64,000 bases of DNA from Pseudomonas furukawaii (GCF_002355475.1 NZ_AP014862.1:3782001-3846000), one strand, 5' to 3'; counted from the stretch's first letter, positions 15,499 through 25,215 are shown. The notes: generated by a model from the sequence alone, not told the origin. Program-made: numbers and translations.

Positions 15499-16956
15499 AT
15501 GTTCAAGTCCATCCGTACCCTGGCCCTCGCCGCCCTGATCCTGCCCTGCGCGCTGCCGCTTTCCGCCGCCCAGGTGAACACCGCCCTGCCCGCCAAGGTG
15601 CAGAAGGCCCTGGCCGCCAACAAGATTTCCGCCAACTCGCTGTCCCTGGTGACCGTGCCGCTCACCGGCCCCGGCGCCCAGACCCTGGTCAACGCCGACC
15701 TGTCGGTGAATCCGGCATCCACCATGAAGCTGATCACCACCTACGCCGCCCTGGAGCTGCTGGGCCCGACCTATCAGTGGAAGACCGAGTTCTACAGCGA
15801 CGGCGTACTCAAGGACGGCGTGCTCAACGGCAACCTCTACCTCAAGGGTGGCGGCGATCCGAAGCTCAACATGGAAAAGCTCTGGCTGATGATGCGCGAC
15901 TTGCGCGCCAACGGCGTGCGCCAGGTCACCGGTGACCTGGTGCTGGACCGCAGCTATTTCGTCCCCCCGCAACTGCCCTCCTTCAATGACGACGGCGGCG
16001 ACGACAACAAGCCCTTCCTCGTCGGCCCCGACTCGCTGCTGGTGAATCTCAAGGCGGTGCGCCTGATCGCCCGCGCCGAGGGGGGCAAGTCCAACCTGGC
16101 CATGGAACCGCCCATCGAGAGCATCCGCATCGACAACAAGATCAAGGTGACCAAAGCCGCCAAATGCCCGGCCTGGCCCAATGTGCGCTACAACCCGGTG
16201 AGCCAGTTCGACGGCACCACCCTGATCGCCAGCGGCAGCCTGCCGGAAGGTTGCAGCGCCCAGACCTACATGTCCCTGCTTGACCATGCGGGATACGCCG
16301 CAGGGGCCGTGCGCGCCTTCTGGAAGGAGCTGGGTGGCAGCATCAACGGGCAGGACCGCCTGGGCGACGTGCCGAAAGGCGCCAAGCTGCTGGCCCGTTC
16401 CTTCTCGCCGGACCTGGTGGAAGTCATCCGCGACATCAACAAGTACAGCAACAACACCATGGCCCAGCAGCTGTTCCTCAGCATCGGCGCGCGCTACCGC
16501 ACCGAGGCCGACGGCGACGACGCCAAGGCCGCGCAGCGGGTGATCCGCAACTGGCTGGCGAAGAAAGGCATCACCGCGCCCCATCTGGTGATGGAGAACG
16601 GTTCGGGCCTGTCCCGCGCGGAACGCGTCAGCGCACGGGAAATGGCCACCATCCTCCAGGCCGCCTGGCACAGCCCCTACGCCGCCGAGTTCATCGCCTC
16701 CATGCCGCTGGTGGCGATGGACGGCACCATGCGCAAGCGCCTGCGCCGCACCGCCCTGGAGGGCGAGGCCCATATCAAGACCGGCACCCTGAACAACGTC
16801 CGCGCCATCGCCGGCTACAGCCGCGACAAGAACGGCAATACCTGGGCCGTGGTGGCCATCCTCAATGACCCGCGCCCCTGGGGCGCCTCGGCCATCCTCG
16901 ACCAGTTGCTGGTGGATCTGTATCGCCAGCCCAAGAGCGTGGCCAACAGCGACTGA
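15499..16956 (+). CDS. dacB: D-alanyl-D-alanine carboxypeptidase/endopeptidase PBP4 (S13)
   Basis: Periplasmic class C penicillin-binding protein, 485 residues, trimming peptidoglycan peptides (DD-carboxypeptidase and cross-link endopeptidase). The start is the ATG after GGAGGG, giving a proper signal peptide (MFKSIRTLALAALILPCALPLSAAQ). All three active-site motifs are present: S-T-M-K at residues 74-77, S-N-N at 317-319 and K-T-G at 427-429. The long insert between the first two motifs is typical of S13. PBP4 loss is a known trigger of AmpC beta-lactamase derepression in Pseudomonas. It is convergent with the GGDEF gene. Confidence 0.95.
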   Translation: MFKSIRTLALAALILPCALPLSAAQVNTALPAKVQKALAANKISANSLSLVTVPLTGPGAQTLVNADLSVNPASTMKLITTYAALELLGPTYQWKTEFYSDGVLKDGVLNGNLYLKGGGDPKLNMEKLWLMMRDLRANGVRQVTGDLVLDRSYFVPPQLPSFNDDGGDDNKPFLVGPDSLLVNLKAVRLIARAEGGKSNLAMEPPIESIRIDNKIKVTKAAKCPAWPNVRYNPVSQFDGTTLIASGSLPEGCSAQTYMSLLDHAGYAAGAVRAFWKELGGSINGQDRLGDVPKGAKLLARSFSPDLVEVIRDINKYSNNTMAQQLFLSIGARYRTEADGDDAKAAQRVIRNWLAKKGITAPHLVMENGSGLSRAERVSAREMATILQAAWHSPYAAEFIASMPLVAMDGTMRKRLRRTALEGEAHIKTGTLNNVRAIAGYSRDKNGNTWAVVAILNDPRPWGASAILDQLLVDLYRQPKSVANSD

Positions 16957-16966
16957 GCCCGATCCG

Positions 16967-16987
16967 GGGGCCGTCCAGCACGGCCCC
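16967..16987. terminator. Hairpin between convergent dacB and GGDEF gene
   Basis: GGGGCCGT-CCAGC-ACGGCCCC fills most of the 35-bp gap between the two stops. The 8-bp GC stem has no clear T tract on either strand, so it is a probable but weak bidirectional terminator. Confidence 0.5.
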
Positions 16988-16991
16988 TGCG

Positions 16992-19769
16992 TCAGTCGGC
17001 GATGCGGATCTGGTTGCGGCCGCCCTGCTTGGCCGCATAGACGGCCGCATCCACCCGCCGCAACAGGTCATCCGCCGTTTCCCCCTCGCGCCAGCCGGCA
17101 CAACCGAAGCTGGCGGTGACCTGCCCCACCCCCGCCACCGGATCACGCCCCATCGCCTGCCAGAGCGCCTGGGCCAGGGCGGCGGCCTGCTCGACATTGG
17201 TGTCCGGGCAAAGCACCACGAACTCCTCCCCGCCCAGCCGGCAGAGCACGTCGATACGCCGCAACCGCTCGCCTACGCGCTCGCACAGGCTCTTGAGCAC
17301 CCGATCCCCGGCCTCGTGACCATGGCAATCGTTGATCTGCTTGAAGTGGTCGACATCCAGCATCACCAGCGCCAGGGGCCCTTCCCGCCGCTCCGCCCGG
17401 GCGATCTCGAGTTCGAGCCGCTCCTGGAAATAACGCCGGTTATAGACGCCGGTGAGGGCATCGGTGACCGACAGCGCCCGCAGCTCCTGCTCCACCAGCT
17501 TCAGCCCGGTGATGTCGGAGATGTAGCCGTGCCAGAGCGTCCCGCCATCCTCGCTGCGTTCCGGCACCGACTCGCCCCGCAGCCAACGCAGGCCCTGGCG
17601 AGGCAGCAGCACGCGGAAGTCCTCCCGCCACTGGGCAAGCTGCTCGGCGGATCGGCGAATGGACGACTGCACCCGTTCGAGATCCTCCGGGTGCACACGC
17701 GCCAGCAAGCCGTTGGCGTCCTCGCGGACCCTTTCCGCGTCCACCTCGAACACCTGGTGGATACCGGCACTGGTGTAGGGGAAGCTGAAGCGGCCATCCG
17801 GGCCCATGCGGAACTGGTAGATCATCCCCGGCACACGGGCACTGAGCTTCTCCAGCAGGCGGTCGCGGGCCTCCAGGGCCTGCTGCACCTGTTTGCGCTC
17901 GGTCACGTCGAGGGCCACGCCGAGGTAGCCCACCGGCACGTCACGCTCGTCCCGTACCCCGGTGAGGATCAGGCTGCAGGTCAGGCGACTGCCATCGCGA
18001 CGTAGGAAGGTCCACTCGCGCTCATCGTAGTGACCGTCGGCGGTCACCTCCTCCATGTAGGCCTGGAAATCGGGCACCGCCCTGCCCAGTCGCTGCCCCA
18101 GCTCCCGGCAGCGCTCGCGGACCTCGTTCTCCAGGTGCAGCACCACCGGGTGGCGACCGATCATTTCCAGGGCGCGGTAACCGAACATGCGCTCGGCGCC
18201 GACATTGAATTGCAGGATGGCGCCCCTCAGGTCGGTACCGATGATCGCCACCTGGGTGGCCGCATTGAGCAGCCCGCGCAGTTGGCCATGAGCAATGGCC
18301 AGCTGCAGCTCCACGGCCTTGCTGGAACTGATGTCGGTCTGGGTGCCGATCATCCGCAGCGGCAGGCCCTCCTTGTTGCGCTCCACCACCCGCCCCCGAT
18401 CCAGCACCCAGATCCAGCGACCATCCTTGTGCAGCATGCGGTGCTGGCTCTGGTAGACCGCGCTGGCGCCTCGCAGGTGGCGCTCCAGCTCCGCGCGGGC
18501 CAGGGGTTGGTCCTGGGGATGAATCAGGCGGTAGCGCGACTCCGTGCTGTCCGCCACGTCCTCCTCGGCGTAGCCCAGCATGGTCTTCCAGCCCCGCGAA
18601 AGGAAAATCCGGCCGGACTGCGGCTCCCAATCCCAGACGCCATGCCCCGCACCGTCCAGGGCGAAGCTCCAGCGTTCCTCGCTCTGCTGCAGTTCGTGCT
18701 CCCGCTGGCGCAGCTCCAGGGTCCGTTCGGCCACCAGGGTCAGGGCGTGCTGGCGCTGGTTGAGCAGGAGCAGCAAGTAGCCGGCCAGCAACAGGGTGAA
18801 GGCCAGCCCGCTGATGCCCACCAGGTCGGCGGTGGAGAACGGCGAGCCGGCCAGGAAGGCGGCACTGGGCAGCACCTCCAGCAGGTACTGGCGATCGGCG
18901 AAGGGCACCACACGCCGCTGCAGCAGATCGCTGTCGACGGCCTCCCCGCTCTGGTAGATGAGCTGCTCATGGCCCTCGTCGCTGACATCGCTGACCCGCA
19001 TCACCAGGCTTTCCAGGCTGCGGGGGGCGATGGCGGCCTCCATTTCGAGATTGAGGCTCATCACCGAGACCACGAATCCCCGCAGGTCGGTATCGCCCGG
19101 CGGGCTGCTCCAATGGACCGGTGCCGCCAGTACCACGCCGCTGGCTTCGCGCTCCACCACGCCGATCAGCCTGAGCCGTTCGGTCACGGCGACACCCTGG
19201 ATGCGCTGCGCCTTCGAGAGGGCCGCGCGGCGCTCGGGGCTGGAAGCCATGTCCATGCCCACGGGTACCTGGTCGAGGCGCGAGGCGACGCTGTAGTAAA
19301 TGGGAAAATACTCGTCGCGACGGGGGCTCGGCACCAGGGCCCCATCCTTGAGATCACGAATGCCGAACCCCTTCAGCCCCTCGCTGCGGGCGCGTGCCTC
19401 GAAGGCTTCACGCTCGGCCCCGGCGACACGCGGCACCCAGGAGTAGACCAGGGTGTCGCCCAGCAGAGGCTCGACGAAGCCCTGGAACTCGCTTGACGTC
19501 ACCACGCGGGAATTGCTGAAGAAGCGCCGGACGGCGTCCAGCTCTCGAAGTTGTCCGTCCAGGCGCTCCTGGATACGGCTGATGCGCTCGCCAGCCGCCA
19601 GGTTGAAGCGTTCGCGCAACTGCTCTTCCTCGGCGCTGCGCACCGCTTCGCTGAGCAGGAGCGTGAGCCCGCCACCACCGAACAGGACCAGGCCACACAC
19701 CAGCCACACCAGCGGGCGGCCGGACAGCAAGGCTGACAGGGCGGATTTTTCGTTGGCAAGCGACTGCAT
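16992..19769 (-). CDS. CHASE-PAS-PAS-PAS-GGDEF diguanylate cyclase
   Basis: Inner-membrane protein of 925 residues from the ATG; a GTG two codons earlier is the alternative. TM1 lies near residues 20-40. A periplasmic CHASE domain follows (about 75-290; DEYFPIYYSVA is typical), TM2 near 315-338, then three PAS-type regions (about 365-490, 500-630 and 640-755). The last domain is GGDEF with RLGGEEF near residue 845. An RRID inhibitory site precedes GGEEF by five residues, so feedback inhibition by c-di-GMP is expected. No EAL domain. This gene sits between dacB and rlmKL, which I recall as neighbours in PAO1, suggesting an insertion here or a loss there. Confidence 0.92.
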   Translation of the reverse strand: MQSLANEKSALSALLSGRPLVWLVCGLVLFGGGGLTLLLSEAVRSAEEEQLRERFNLAAGERISRIQERLDGQLRELDAVRRFFSNSRVVTSSEFQGFVEPLLGDTLVYSWVPRVAGAEREAFEARARSEGLKGFGIRDLKDGALVPSPRRDEYFPIYYSVASRLDQVPVGMDMASSPERRAALSKAQRIQGVAVTERLRLIGVVEREASGVVLAAPVHWSSPPGDTDLRGFVVSVMSLNLEMEAAIAPRSLESLVMRVSDVSDEGHEQLIYQSGEAVDSDLLQRRVVPFADRQYLLEVLPSAAFLAGSPFSTADLVGISGLAFTLLLAGYLLLLLNQRQHALTLVAERTLELRQREHELQQSEERWSFALDGAGHGVWDWEPQSGRIFLSRGWKTMLGYAEEDVADSTESRYRLIHPQDQPLARAELERHLRGASAVYQSQHRMLHKDGRWIWVLDRGRVVERNKEGLPLRMIGTQTDISSSKAVELQLAIAHGQLRGLLNAATQVAIIGTDLRGAILQFNVGAERMFGYRALEMIGRHPVVLHLENEVRERCRELGQRLGRAVPDFQAYMEEVTADGHYDEREWTFLRRDGSRLTCSLILTGVRDERDVPVGYLGVALDVTERKQVQQALEARDRLLEKLSARVPGMIYQFRMGPDGRFSFPYTSAGIHQVFEVDAERVREDANGLLARVHPEDLERVQSSIRRSAEQLAQWREDFRVLLPRQGLRWLRGESVPERSEDGGTLWHGYISDITGLKLVEQELRALSVTDALTGVYNRRYFQERLELEIARAERREGPLALVMLDVDHFKQINDCHGHEAGDRVLKSLCERVGERLRRIDVLCRLGGEEFVVLCPDTNVEQAAALAQALWQAMGRDPVAGVGQVTASFGCAGWREGETADDLLRRVDAAVYAAKQGGRNQIRIAD

Positions 19770-19922
19770 GCTCACGTCTCGAATGGAGGATAGGAAAGTC
19801 CGTCCCTGAGAGCGTCAACATAGCCAGAATAGTGGCACTTTGCCTAGCAGGTATCGCAAGTCGCCGACCGTCCTGAGCAAATGCCGGACGGCCGGGGCGA
19901 GCAGTCACCTCACCGGGGAGAC

Positions 19923-22100
19923 TCAGCGGGTGGTGAAACGCCAGGCGCGGTGGATCTTCGTGTTGCGGGCGAAGTCCGGGTCCAGGGTCTCGGCGCTGAT
20001 CTCGGTGACCGCGTAGCGGGCGGCCAGGTCCTCATCCAGCTGGAACTTGCGGAAGTTGTTGGAGAAGTACAGCACTCCGCCCGGCGCCAGTCGCGCCATG
20101 GCCAGGTCCAGCAGGCGGCCATGGTCACGCTGCACGTCGAAGACCCCTTCCATCCGCTTGGAATTGGAGAAGGTGGGGGGGTCGATGAAGATCAGGTCGT
20201 ACTCGCCGCGATCCTCTTCGAGCCAGGCCAGTACGTCGCCCTGCTGCAACCGGTGCTTGTCGGAGAAGCCGTTCAGCGACAGGTTGCGTCGCGCCCAGTC
20301 CAGGTAGGTCTTCGACAGGTCGACGCTGGTGGTGCTGCGAACGCCGCCCTTGGCCGCATGCACGCTGGCGGTGGCGGTGTAGCAGAACAGGTTGAGGAAG
20401 CGCTTGCCGGCCGCCTCGCGCTGGATGCGCAGGCGCATGGGGCGATGGTCGAGGAACAGGCCGGTGTCCAGGTAGTCGGTGAGGTTCACCAGCAGCTTCA
20501 CGCCGCCCTCGCTGACCTCCATGAAGCGGCCTTCGGCGCCCTGGCGCTCGTACTGGCGGGTCCCACTCTGGCGCTCACGGCGCTTGACCACCACGCGGGA
20601 GGGGTCGAGCTGCAACGCCTGGGGAATCGCCGCCAGGGCGTCCAGCAGACGGGCCTGGGCCTTTTCCGGGTCGATGGAGCGCGGGGGCGCGTACTCCTGC
20701 ACATGCACCCAGTCGCCGTAGAGGTCCACCGCCAGGGCGTACTCCGGCATGTCGGCGTCATACAGGCGGTAGCACTGCACGCCTTCCTTGCGCGCCCACT
20801 TGCCCAGTTGCTTGAGGTTCTTCTGCAGGCGGTTGGCGAACATCTGCCCCCCCTCGGACAGACGCGCCGGCTCGCTTCGGGGCGCCGCAGGGTCGGCGTC
20901 GCCGGACGGACGACGCTCGCCGGTGACGAACTGCTCCGGCAACACCTTCAGCAGCAGGAGTTTGCACGCCAGGGCGCCGTTCCAGAAGGCGTACTGCTTG
21001 TGGCTGCGAATGCCCATCCGCTTGCCCAGCTCCGGCGCGCCGGTGAACACCGCCGCTTCCCAACCGAGGCAGGACTGGCGCAAGCGCTCGCCCAGGTGCT
21101 GGTAGAGGTACAGCAGGCTGGCTTCATCGCCCAGGCGCTCGCCGTAGGGCGGGTTGCTGATCACCAGGCCTTTCTGGTTCTGGTCCGGTCGCGGCTCGAA
21201 GGTCGCCAGTTCACCCTGGTAGATCTTCACCCAGTCGCCGAGACCGGCTCGCTCGATGTTGTTGCGACCAGGCTGGATGAGGCGCGGGTCGGCCTCATAA
21301 CCCCGGATCCAAAGCGCCGGACGGGCCAGGCCGGCTTCCGCGCGTGCCCGGGCCTCCTCGTGGAGTTTCTTCCACAACGCCGGCACGTGGCCGAGCCAGT
21401 TGGAGAAACCCCAGCGTTCGCGCTTGAGGTTGGGGGCGATATCGGCAGCCATCATCGCGGCCTCCACCAGGAAGGTCCCGACGCCACACATGGGGTCCGC
21501 CAGGGCGCCCCCCTCGGCGGCGATGCGCGGCCAGCCGGCGCGGATCAGGATGGCGGCGGCGAGGTTCTCCTTCAGCGGTGCGGCACCCTGCTGCAGGCGA
21601 TAGCCGCGCTGGTGCAGGCTGTGGCCGGCCAGGTCCAGGGAGAGGATCGCCTCCCCCTTCTCCAGGCGCAGGTGAATTCGCAGGTCCGGATTGACCTTGT
21701 CGATCGACGGACGCTCGCCGCTGGCGGTTCGGAGCTTGTCGACAATGGCGTCCTTCACCTTGAGCGCACCGAAGTGGGTATTGTCGATGCCCGAACCGTG
21801 ACCGCTGAATTCCACCGCCAGGCTGCCGTTGGGCATCAGGTGGTCGTGCCAGTCCACCGCCAGAACCCCCTGGTAGAGCTCCTCGGCGTTACGCACGGGA
21901 AAGCGCTTGAGTACCAGCAGCACGCGGTTGGCCAGCCTCGACCAGAGGCAGAGCCGGTAGGCCGTCTCCAGGTCACCCTGGCCGCGCACCGCAGCCACCT
22001 GCTCGCGGACCTCCTCCAGGCCAAGTTGCGTGGCCTCCTCGGCCAGCAGGCCCTCCAGGCTCTTGGGGCAGGTGAGAAAAAGTTCGTAGCGGTCCGACAT
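19923..22100 (-). CDS. rlmL: Bifunctional 23S rRNA methyltransferase RlmKL
   Basis: 725 residues, two fused SAM-dependent methyltransferases acting on 23S rRNA (m2G2445 by the N-terminal half, m7G2069 by the C-terminal half). The N-terminal half has a THUMP region (about 45-155), then DPMCGVGTF and the base-methylation motif NPPYGER near 310. The C-terminal half shows FLNLFCYTATASVHAA, DLSKTYLDWARRNL and IDPPTFSNS. The length fits the fused gammaproteobacterial form. It is divergent from rmf. The SD is weak (GGATCT), so the exact start is less certain. Confidence 0.96.
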   Translation of the reverse strand: MSDRYELFLTCPKSLEGLLAEEATQLGLEEVREQVAAVRGQGDLETAYRLCLWSRLANRVLLVLKRFPVRNAEELYQGVLAVDWHDHLMPNGSLAVEFSGHGSGIDNTHFGALKVKDAIVDKLRTASGERPSIDKVNPDLRIHLRLEKGEAILSLDLAGHSLHQRGYRLQQGAAPLKENLAAAILIRAGWPRIAAEGGALADPMCGVGTFLVEAAMMAADIAPNLKRERWGFSNWLGHVPALWKKLHEEARARAEAGLARPALWIRGYEADPRLIQPGRNNIERAGLGDWVKIYQGELATFEPRPDQNQKGLVISNPPYGERLGDEASLLYLYQHLGERLRQSCLGWEAAVFTGAPELGKRMGIRSHKQYAFWNGALACKLLLLKVLPEQFVTGERRPSGDADPAAPRSEPARLSEGGQMFANRLQKNLKQLGKWARKEGVQCYRLYDADMPEYALAVDLYGDWVHVQEYAPPRSIDPEKAQARLLDALAAIPQALQLDPSRVVVKRRERQSGTRQYERQGAEGRFMEVSEGGVKLLVNLTDYLDTGLFLDHRPMRLRIQREAAGKRFLNLFCYTATASVHAAKGGVRSTTSVDLSKTYLDWARRNLSLNGFSDKHRLQQGDVLAWLEEDRGEYDLIFIDPPTFSNSKRMEGVFDVQRDHGRLLDLAMARLAPGGVLYFSNNFRKFQLDEDLAARYAVTEISAETLDPDFARNTKIHRAWRFTTR

Positions 22101-22531
22101 GGGAGATCCAGGGCCTTTCTGAGGCGATCAGCGGCACAGACAACAGGCTGTGCGGTAACAGAATGTGTGACGTAAGGTCGCGAAACGGCCCTTCGTCGGA
22201 ATTGAAACATCGTGCTCGCATGCACAAAGACAACTAGCACTGCGACATCAAGACTCCGGCCAGCCCTTAAACCACGGGGCTTAGACCGAAAAGTGGCAAA
22301 AATCGTTTCCTACAGCTTATGGCCATTGCCACCATCAAGTTACGTGCTTATGACAAAACGATCATTCACATGCCCGGGGGCATTGGTTAGAACTCAGCTT
22401 AACCCGTCACCGCAATGGTGGCGGATCAAGGCCCGTCACGCCGGCAACGGGCCTTTCAAGGCAGAGCATTTCTGCCCGGTCCCGACTAGGGGCCAATGGA
22501 CATAACAGTCAACAAATGAGGGCTACACCCT
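22101..22531. other. rlmKL-rmf intergenic region with a leader hairpin
   Basis: 431 bp between divergent genes. It contains a perfect 9-bp inverted repeat, AAGGCCCGT (22428-22436) and ACGGGCCTT (22447-22455) with a 10-nt loop, followed by one extra T. A smaller CACC-GCAAT-GGTG hairpin lies just upstream. Both lie in what should be the rmf leader, and the larger ends 76 bp before its ATG. Small open frames here lack ribosome sites. No clear promoter motif was identified, though rmf must have one here. Confidence 0.5.
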
Positions 22532-22747
22532 ATGAGAAGACTTAAGCGTGATCCGATGGAACGAGCATTCTTGCGCGGCTATCAGCACGGCATCAACGGC
22601 AAATCCCGCGACATGTGTCCTTTCACCCATCCCACCACACGGCAAGCCTGGATCAACGGTTGGCGCGAGGGCCGTGGCGACAACTGGGATGGCCTTACCG
22701 GCGCCGCCGGTATTCACCGCCTGAACGAACTCCACGCCGTCGGCTGA
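22532..22747 (+). CDS. rmf: Ribosome modulation factor
   Basis: 71-residue basic protein that pairs 70S ribosomes into inactive 100S dimers in stationary phase. The family core is clear: AFLRGYQHGINGKSRDMCPF, then RQAWINGWREGR. It is somewhat longer than the 55-residue E. coli protein because of a C-terminal tail (GAAGIHRLNELHAVG), usual in Pseudomonas. GAGGG lies nine bases before the ATG. The gene is monocistronic, with its own terminator. Confidence 0.97.
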   Translation: MRRLKRDPMERAFLRGYQHGINGKSRDMCPFTHPTTRQAWINGWREGRGDNWDGLTGAAGIHRLNELHAVG

Positions 22748-22806
22748 CCACGGATCACACCGACTTCACCATGCACGCCCCATCCGGGCGGCGGGCGCAA
22801 GCCCAG

Positions 22807-22833
22807 GGGCTCCCTTGAAGGGAGCCCTTTTTA
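22807..22833 (+). terminator. Intrinsic terminator of rmf
   Basis: GGGCTCCC-TTGAA-GGGAGCCC followed by TTTTTATT: a textbook 8-bp stem with 5-nt loop and T tract, 60 bp after the rmf stop. It ends 8 bp before the convergent pyrD stop. Confidence 0.92.
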
Positions 22834-22840
22834 TTGGGGC

Positions 22841-23866
22841 TCAGTACTTCGGCAATGCGGCGATGGCATCCACCGCTTCGCGAATCAGCGCCGGGCCCCT
22901 GTAGATGAAGCCGGAATAGACCTGCACCAGGCTCGCACCCGCCTCGATCTTCTCCGCCGCATGGCGCCCCTCGGTCACCCCCCCCACCGCGATGATCGGC
23001 AACCGACCGCCGAGCTCGCCAGCCAGCACCTTGACGGTGTGGGTGCTCTTGTCCCGAACGGGGGCACCGGACAGGCCGCCCGCCTCGTCGCCATGGGGCA
23101 GGCCCTCGACGCCTTCGCGCCCCAGGGTGGTGTTGGTGGCGATCACCGCATCCATGCCGGACTCCAGCAGTGCCCGGGCCACCATCACGGTCTCCTCGTC
23201 GCTCATGTCCGGGGCGATCTTGATGGCCAGGGGCACATAGCGACCCTGCTCGGCGGCCAGGGCCTGCTGGCGCTGGCGCAGGGCTTCGAGCAGCTGCTTG
23301 AGCGAGTCGCCGAACTGCAGGCTGCGCAGGCCGGGGGTGTTGGGCGAACTGACGTTCACGGTGATGTAGCTGGCGTGGGCGTAGACCTTCTCCAGGCAGA
23401 TCAGGTAGTCATCCACCGCCCGCTCCACCGGCGTATCGAAGTTCTTGCCGATATTGATACCCAGCACGCCGTCATACTTCGCCGCGCGGACCCGCTCCAG
23501 CAGGTGGTCGACGCCGCGATTGTTGAAGCCCATGCGATTGATGATGGCCTCGGCTTCCGGCAGGCGGAACAGGCGCGGCTTGGGATTGCCCGGCTGCGGA
23601 CGCGGGGTGACGGTGCCGATCTCGATGAAGCCGAATCCCAGCTGGGCGAAGCCATCGATGGCATCGCCGTTCTTGTCCAGGCCGGCGGCCAGGCCGACCG
23701 GGTTGGGGAACTCCAGGCCCATCACCTTCACCGGCAGACTGGCCGGGGACTTGGTCAGGATTCGGTTCAGGCCGAGGCGGCCACCCGCTCCGATCAGGTC
23801 GATGGAGAGTTCGTGGGACGTTTCCGGGGACAGGGAGAAAAGCAGCTCGCGGGCCAGTTTGTACAT
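22841..23866 (-). CDS. pyrD: Dihydroorotate dehydrogenase (quinone), class 2
   Basis: 341 residues; membrane-associated FMN enzyme of pyrimidine synthesis oxidising dihydroorotate to orotate with quinone. The N-terminal amphipathic helices that dock class 2 enzymes to the membrane are present ([20 protein letters not shown]). FMN/substrate motifs include [22 protein letters not shown], and the catalytic serine region [12 protein letters not shown]. The C-terminal phosphate-binding [10 protein letters not shown] and [11 protein letters not shown] are intact. Length matches the family. It is convergent with rmf. Confidence 0.97.
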   Translation of the reverse strand: MYKLARELLFSLSPETSHELSIDLIGAGGRLGLNRILTKSPASLPVKVMGLEFPNPVGLAAGLDKNGDAIDGFAQLGFGFIEIGTVTPRPQPGNPKPRLFRLPEAEAIINRMGFNNRGVDHLLERVRAAKYDGVLGINIGKNFDTPVERAVDDYLICLEKVYAHASYITVNVSSPNTPGLRSLQFGDSLKQLLEALRQRQQALAAEQGRYVPLAIKIAPDMSDEETVMVARALLESGMDAVIATNTTLGREGVEGLPHGDEAGGLSGAPVRDKSTHTVKVLAGELGGRLPIIAVGGVTEGRHAAEKIEAGASLVQVYSGFIYRGPALIREAVDAIAALPKY

Positions 23867-23923
23867 GGTCGGTCGGGCATCGATCGGCGGGATGGGCCGG
23901 CGATTATAGCCGCGCGGCCCCGC

Positions 23924-24145
23924 TCAGGCGAGGCGACGCAGGCTGAGCAGTGCCCCTTCGCTGGAGAATTCGAGCTCGAAGGTGCCACGAATGCCACCAT
24001 GGCCGAGGTAGGGACGCAGATGATGGGCCGGCAGGCTCACCCTGCGACCGTCGCGGCTGCGCAGCAGCACGCGATTGGCCCGCCCCTGGTAGACGGCCAG
24101 GAACTCCTCGGACGTCAGGGAAACATCCAGCACCAGGCTGGGCAT
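23924..24145 (-). CDS. DUF2835-family small protein
   Basis: 73 residues from the ATG with GAGGT seven bases upstream. The frame continues far upstream only because of high GC. The sequence (SLTSEEFLAVYQGRANRVLL, SLPAHHLRPYLGHGGIRG, FELEFSS) matches what I know of DUF2835, a small cytosolic family of unknown function common in Pseudomonas. It follows pyrD on the same strand, upstream of it in transcription with a 57-bp gap, so the two may be co-transcribed. Confidence 0.82.
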   Translation of the reverse strand: MPSLVLDVSLTSEEFLAVYQGRANRVLLRSRDGRRVSLPAHHLRPYLGHGGIRGTFELEFSSEGALLSLRRLA

Positions 24146-24292
24146 GACCATCACCTCGACAATGAAAGCTCGAATTCTGCCATACCGCCCATGCCCACTC
24201 CGCCCCCTCCGGGAGGAAATCTGTGCCGCGCGGGGTGCGAGGCGGACGGGCCTCTGCCACACTGCCGTCCGTGACCCGGGAGTATTCAGGCC

Positions 24293-25162
24293 ATGACCCA
24301 GCTGCAGTCCCCCCCCTTGAGCGCCCGCCTGGCAGCCATCGCCCAGCGCTTCGGCATTGGCAAGTCGCCACGCCGGATACTCGAGCGTGCCAGCCAGTTG
24401 CACTTGCCTTTCCAGCCGCTGCCCTGCCCCCAGGACAGCATCTGGTGGCAGGCGGGCCCACCCCTGGAGCGTCTGGTGGAACTGCCGCGTGGCGCACTCT
24501 CCGGTCCCGTGCAGGAAGACAAGGCCGAAGCCCATGAAGTGCTCGTGGGGGTGGTCCGGCGCCACGAGCATTCGCTCGAGCGTTTCGACCTGCGCCAGGT
24601 GGACGGCCTCTGTGGCAACGACCTCGCCCCCACCCCTTTCCCGAACTTCGAGGAGTACCTGGCCGGGCTTCCCAGCCGGCAGGTACGGATCATCAGCTAC
24701 AAGGACTTCATCAAGGCCATCAGCCTGCCACTACCGCGCTTCCTCGCTGGCGCGGCCATCAGCCTTTCCCGTGCGAGCTGGCGCCACAAGCGCGTGTTCT
24801 GGAACGGCGACCAGCACCCGGAGGCCTTCGCCGCCTCCATCGCCTACGCCCGCTTGCGGGAACTGGAAGCCACCCTGCCCGCCGAACTGACGGACTACCA
24901 CCTCGACAGCGATGGCCTGGACAGACTCCACGAGCGCTTCCACGCGCTCGCCCTGCCCGTCCAGGCCTGGAGCGACCCGGCCTTCATGGGGCTCCTGCTG
25001 GACAGCCGCATCCCCTACTCCCGACTGACCCTGCTGCGCCACCCCGGCGCCCCGGAGTTCATCCTGCTGCCAAAGAAGCACGCCGACGCCACGGCCCTGG
25101 GCGAAGGGCTTCGGCTGGCGGGAGCACCGGACGTGGTGAAGTACCTGCAGGCCCTGGGCTGA
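24293..25162 (+). CDS. Conserved hypothetical protein, 289 residues
   Basis: I do not recognise the family. The protein looks soluble, without signal peptide or membrane segments. The N-terminus is polar and basic (RLAAIAQRFGIGKSPRRILERA). The middle holds conserved-looking aromatic stretches (PNFEEYLAGLPSRQVRIISYKDF, SWRHKRVFWNG), and the C-terminal half is Leu-rich and helical, with IPYSRLTLLRHPGAPEFILLPKKH near the end. GGGAG precedes the ATG. It is divergent from the DUF2835 gene and convergent with gdhB, as I recall for PA3052. Codon use matches the neighbours, so it is probably a real ancestral gene. Confidence 0.75.
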   Translation: MTQLQSPPLSARLAAIAQRFGIGKSPRRILERASQLHLPFQPLPCPQDSIWWQAGPPLERLVELPRGALSGPVQEDKAEAHEVLVGVVRRHEHSLERFDLRQVDGLCGNDLAPTPFPNFEEYLAGLPSRQVRIISYKDFIKAISLPLPRFLAGAAISLSRASWRHKRVFWNGDQHPEAFAASIAYARLRELEATLPAELTDYHLDSDGLDRLHERFHALALPVQAWSDPAFMGLLLDSRIPYSRLTLLRHPGAPEFILLPKKHADATALGEGLRLAGAPDVVKYLQALG

Positions 25163-25215
25163 CCCCCGCCCGCCGTCTCGAAAGCGGCGCCCAACGGCAC
25201 GGTTTCCCCGACACT

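Noticed and set aside
15310-16773. 487-codon minus-strand frame over dacB
   Set aside because: Shadow of dacB; repetitive Gly/Ala/His/Gln composition and no SD, with all PBP4 motifs on the other strand.
22212-22505. 97-codon frame in the rlmKL-rmf gap
   Set aside because: No SD, no domain resemblance, and it overlaps the hairpin of the rmf leader.
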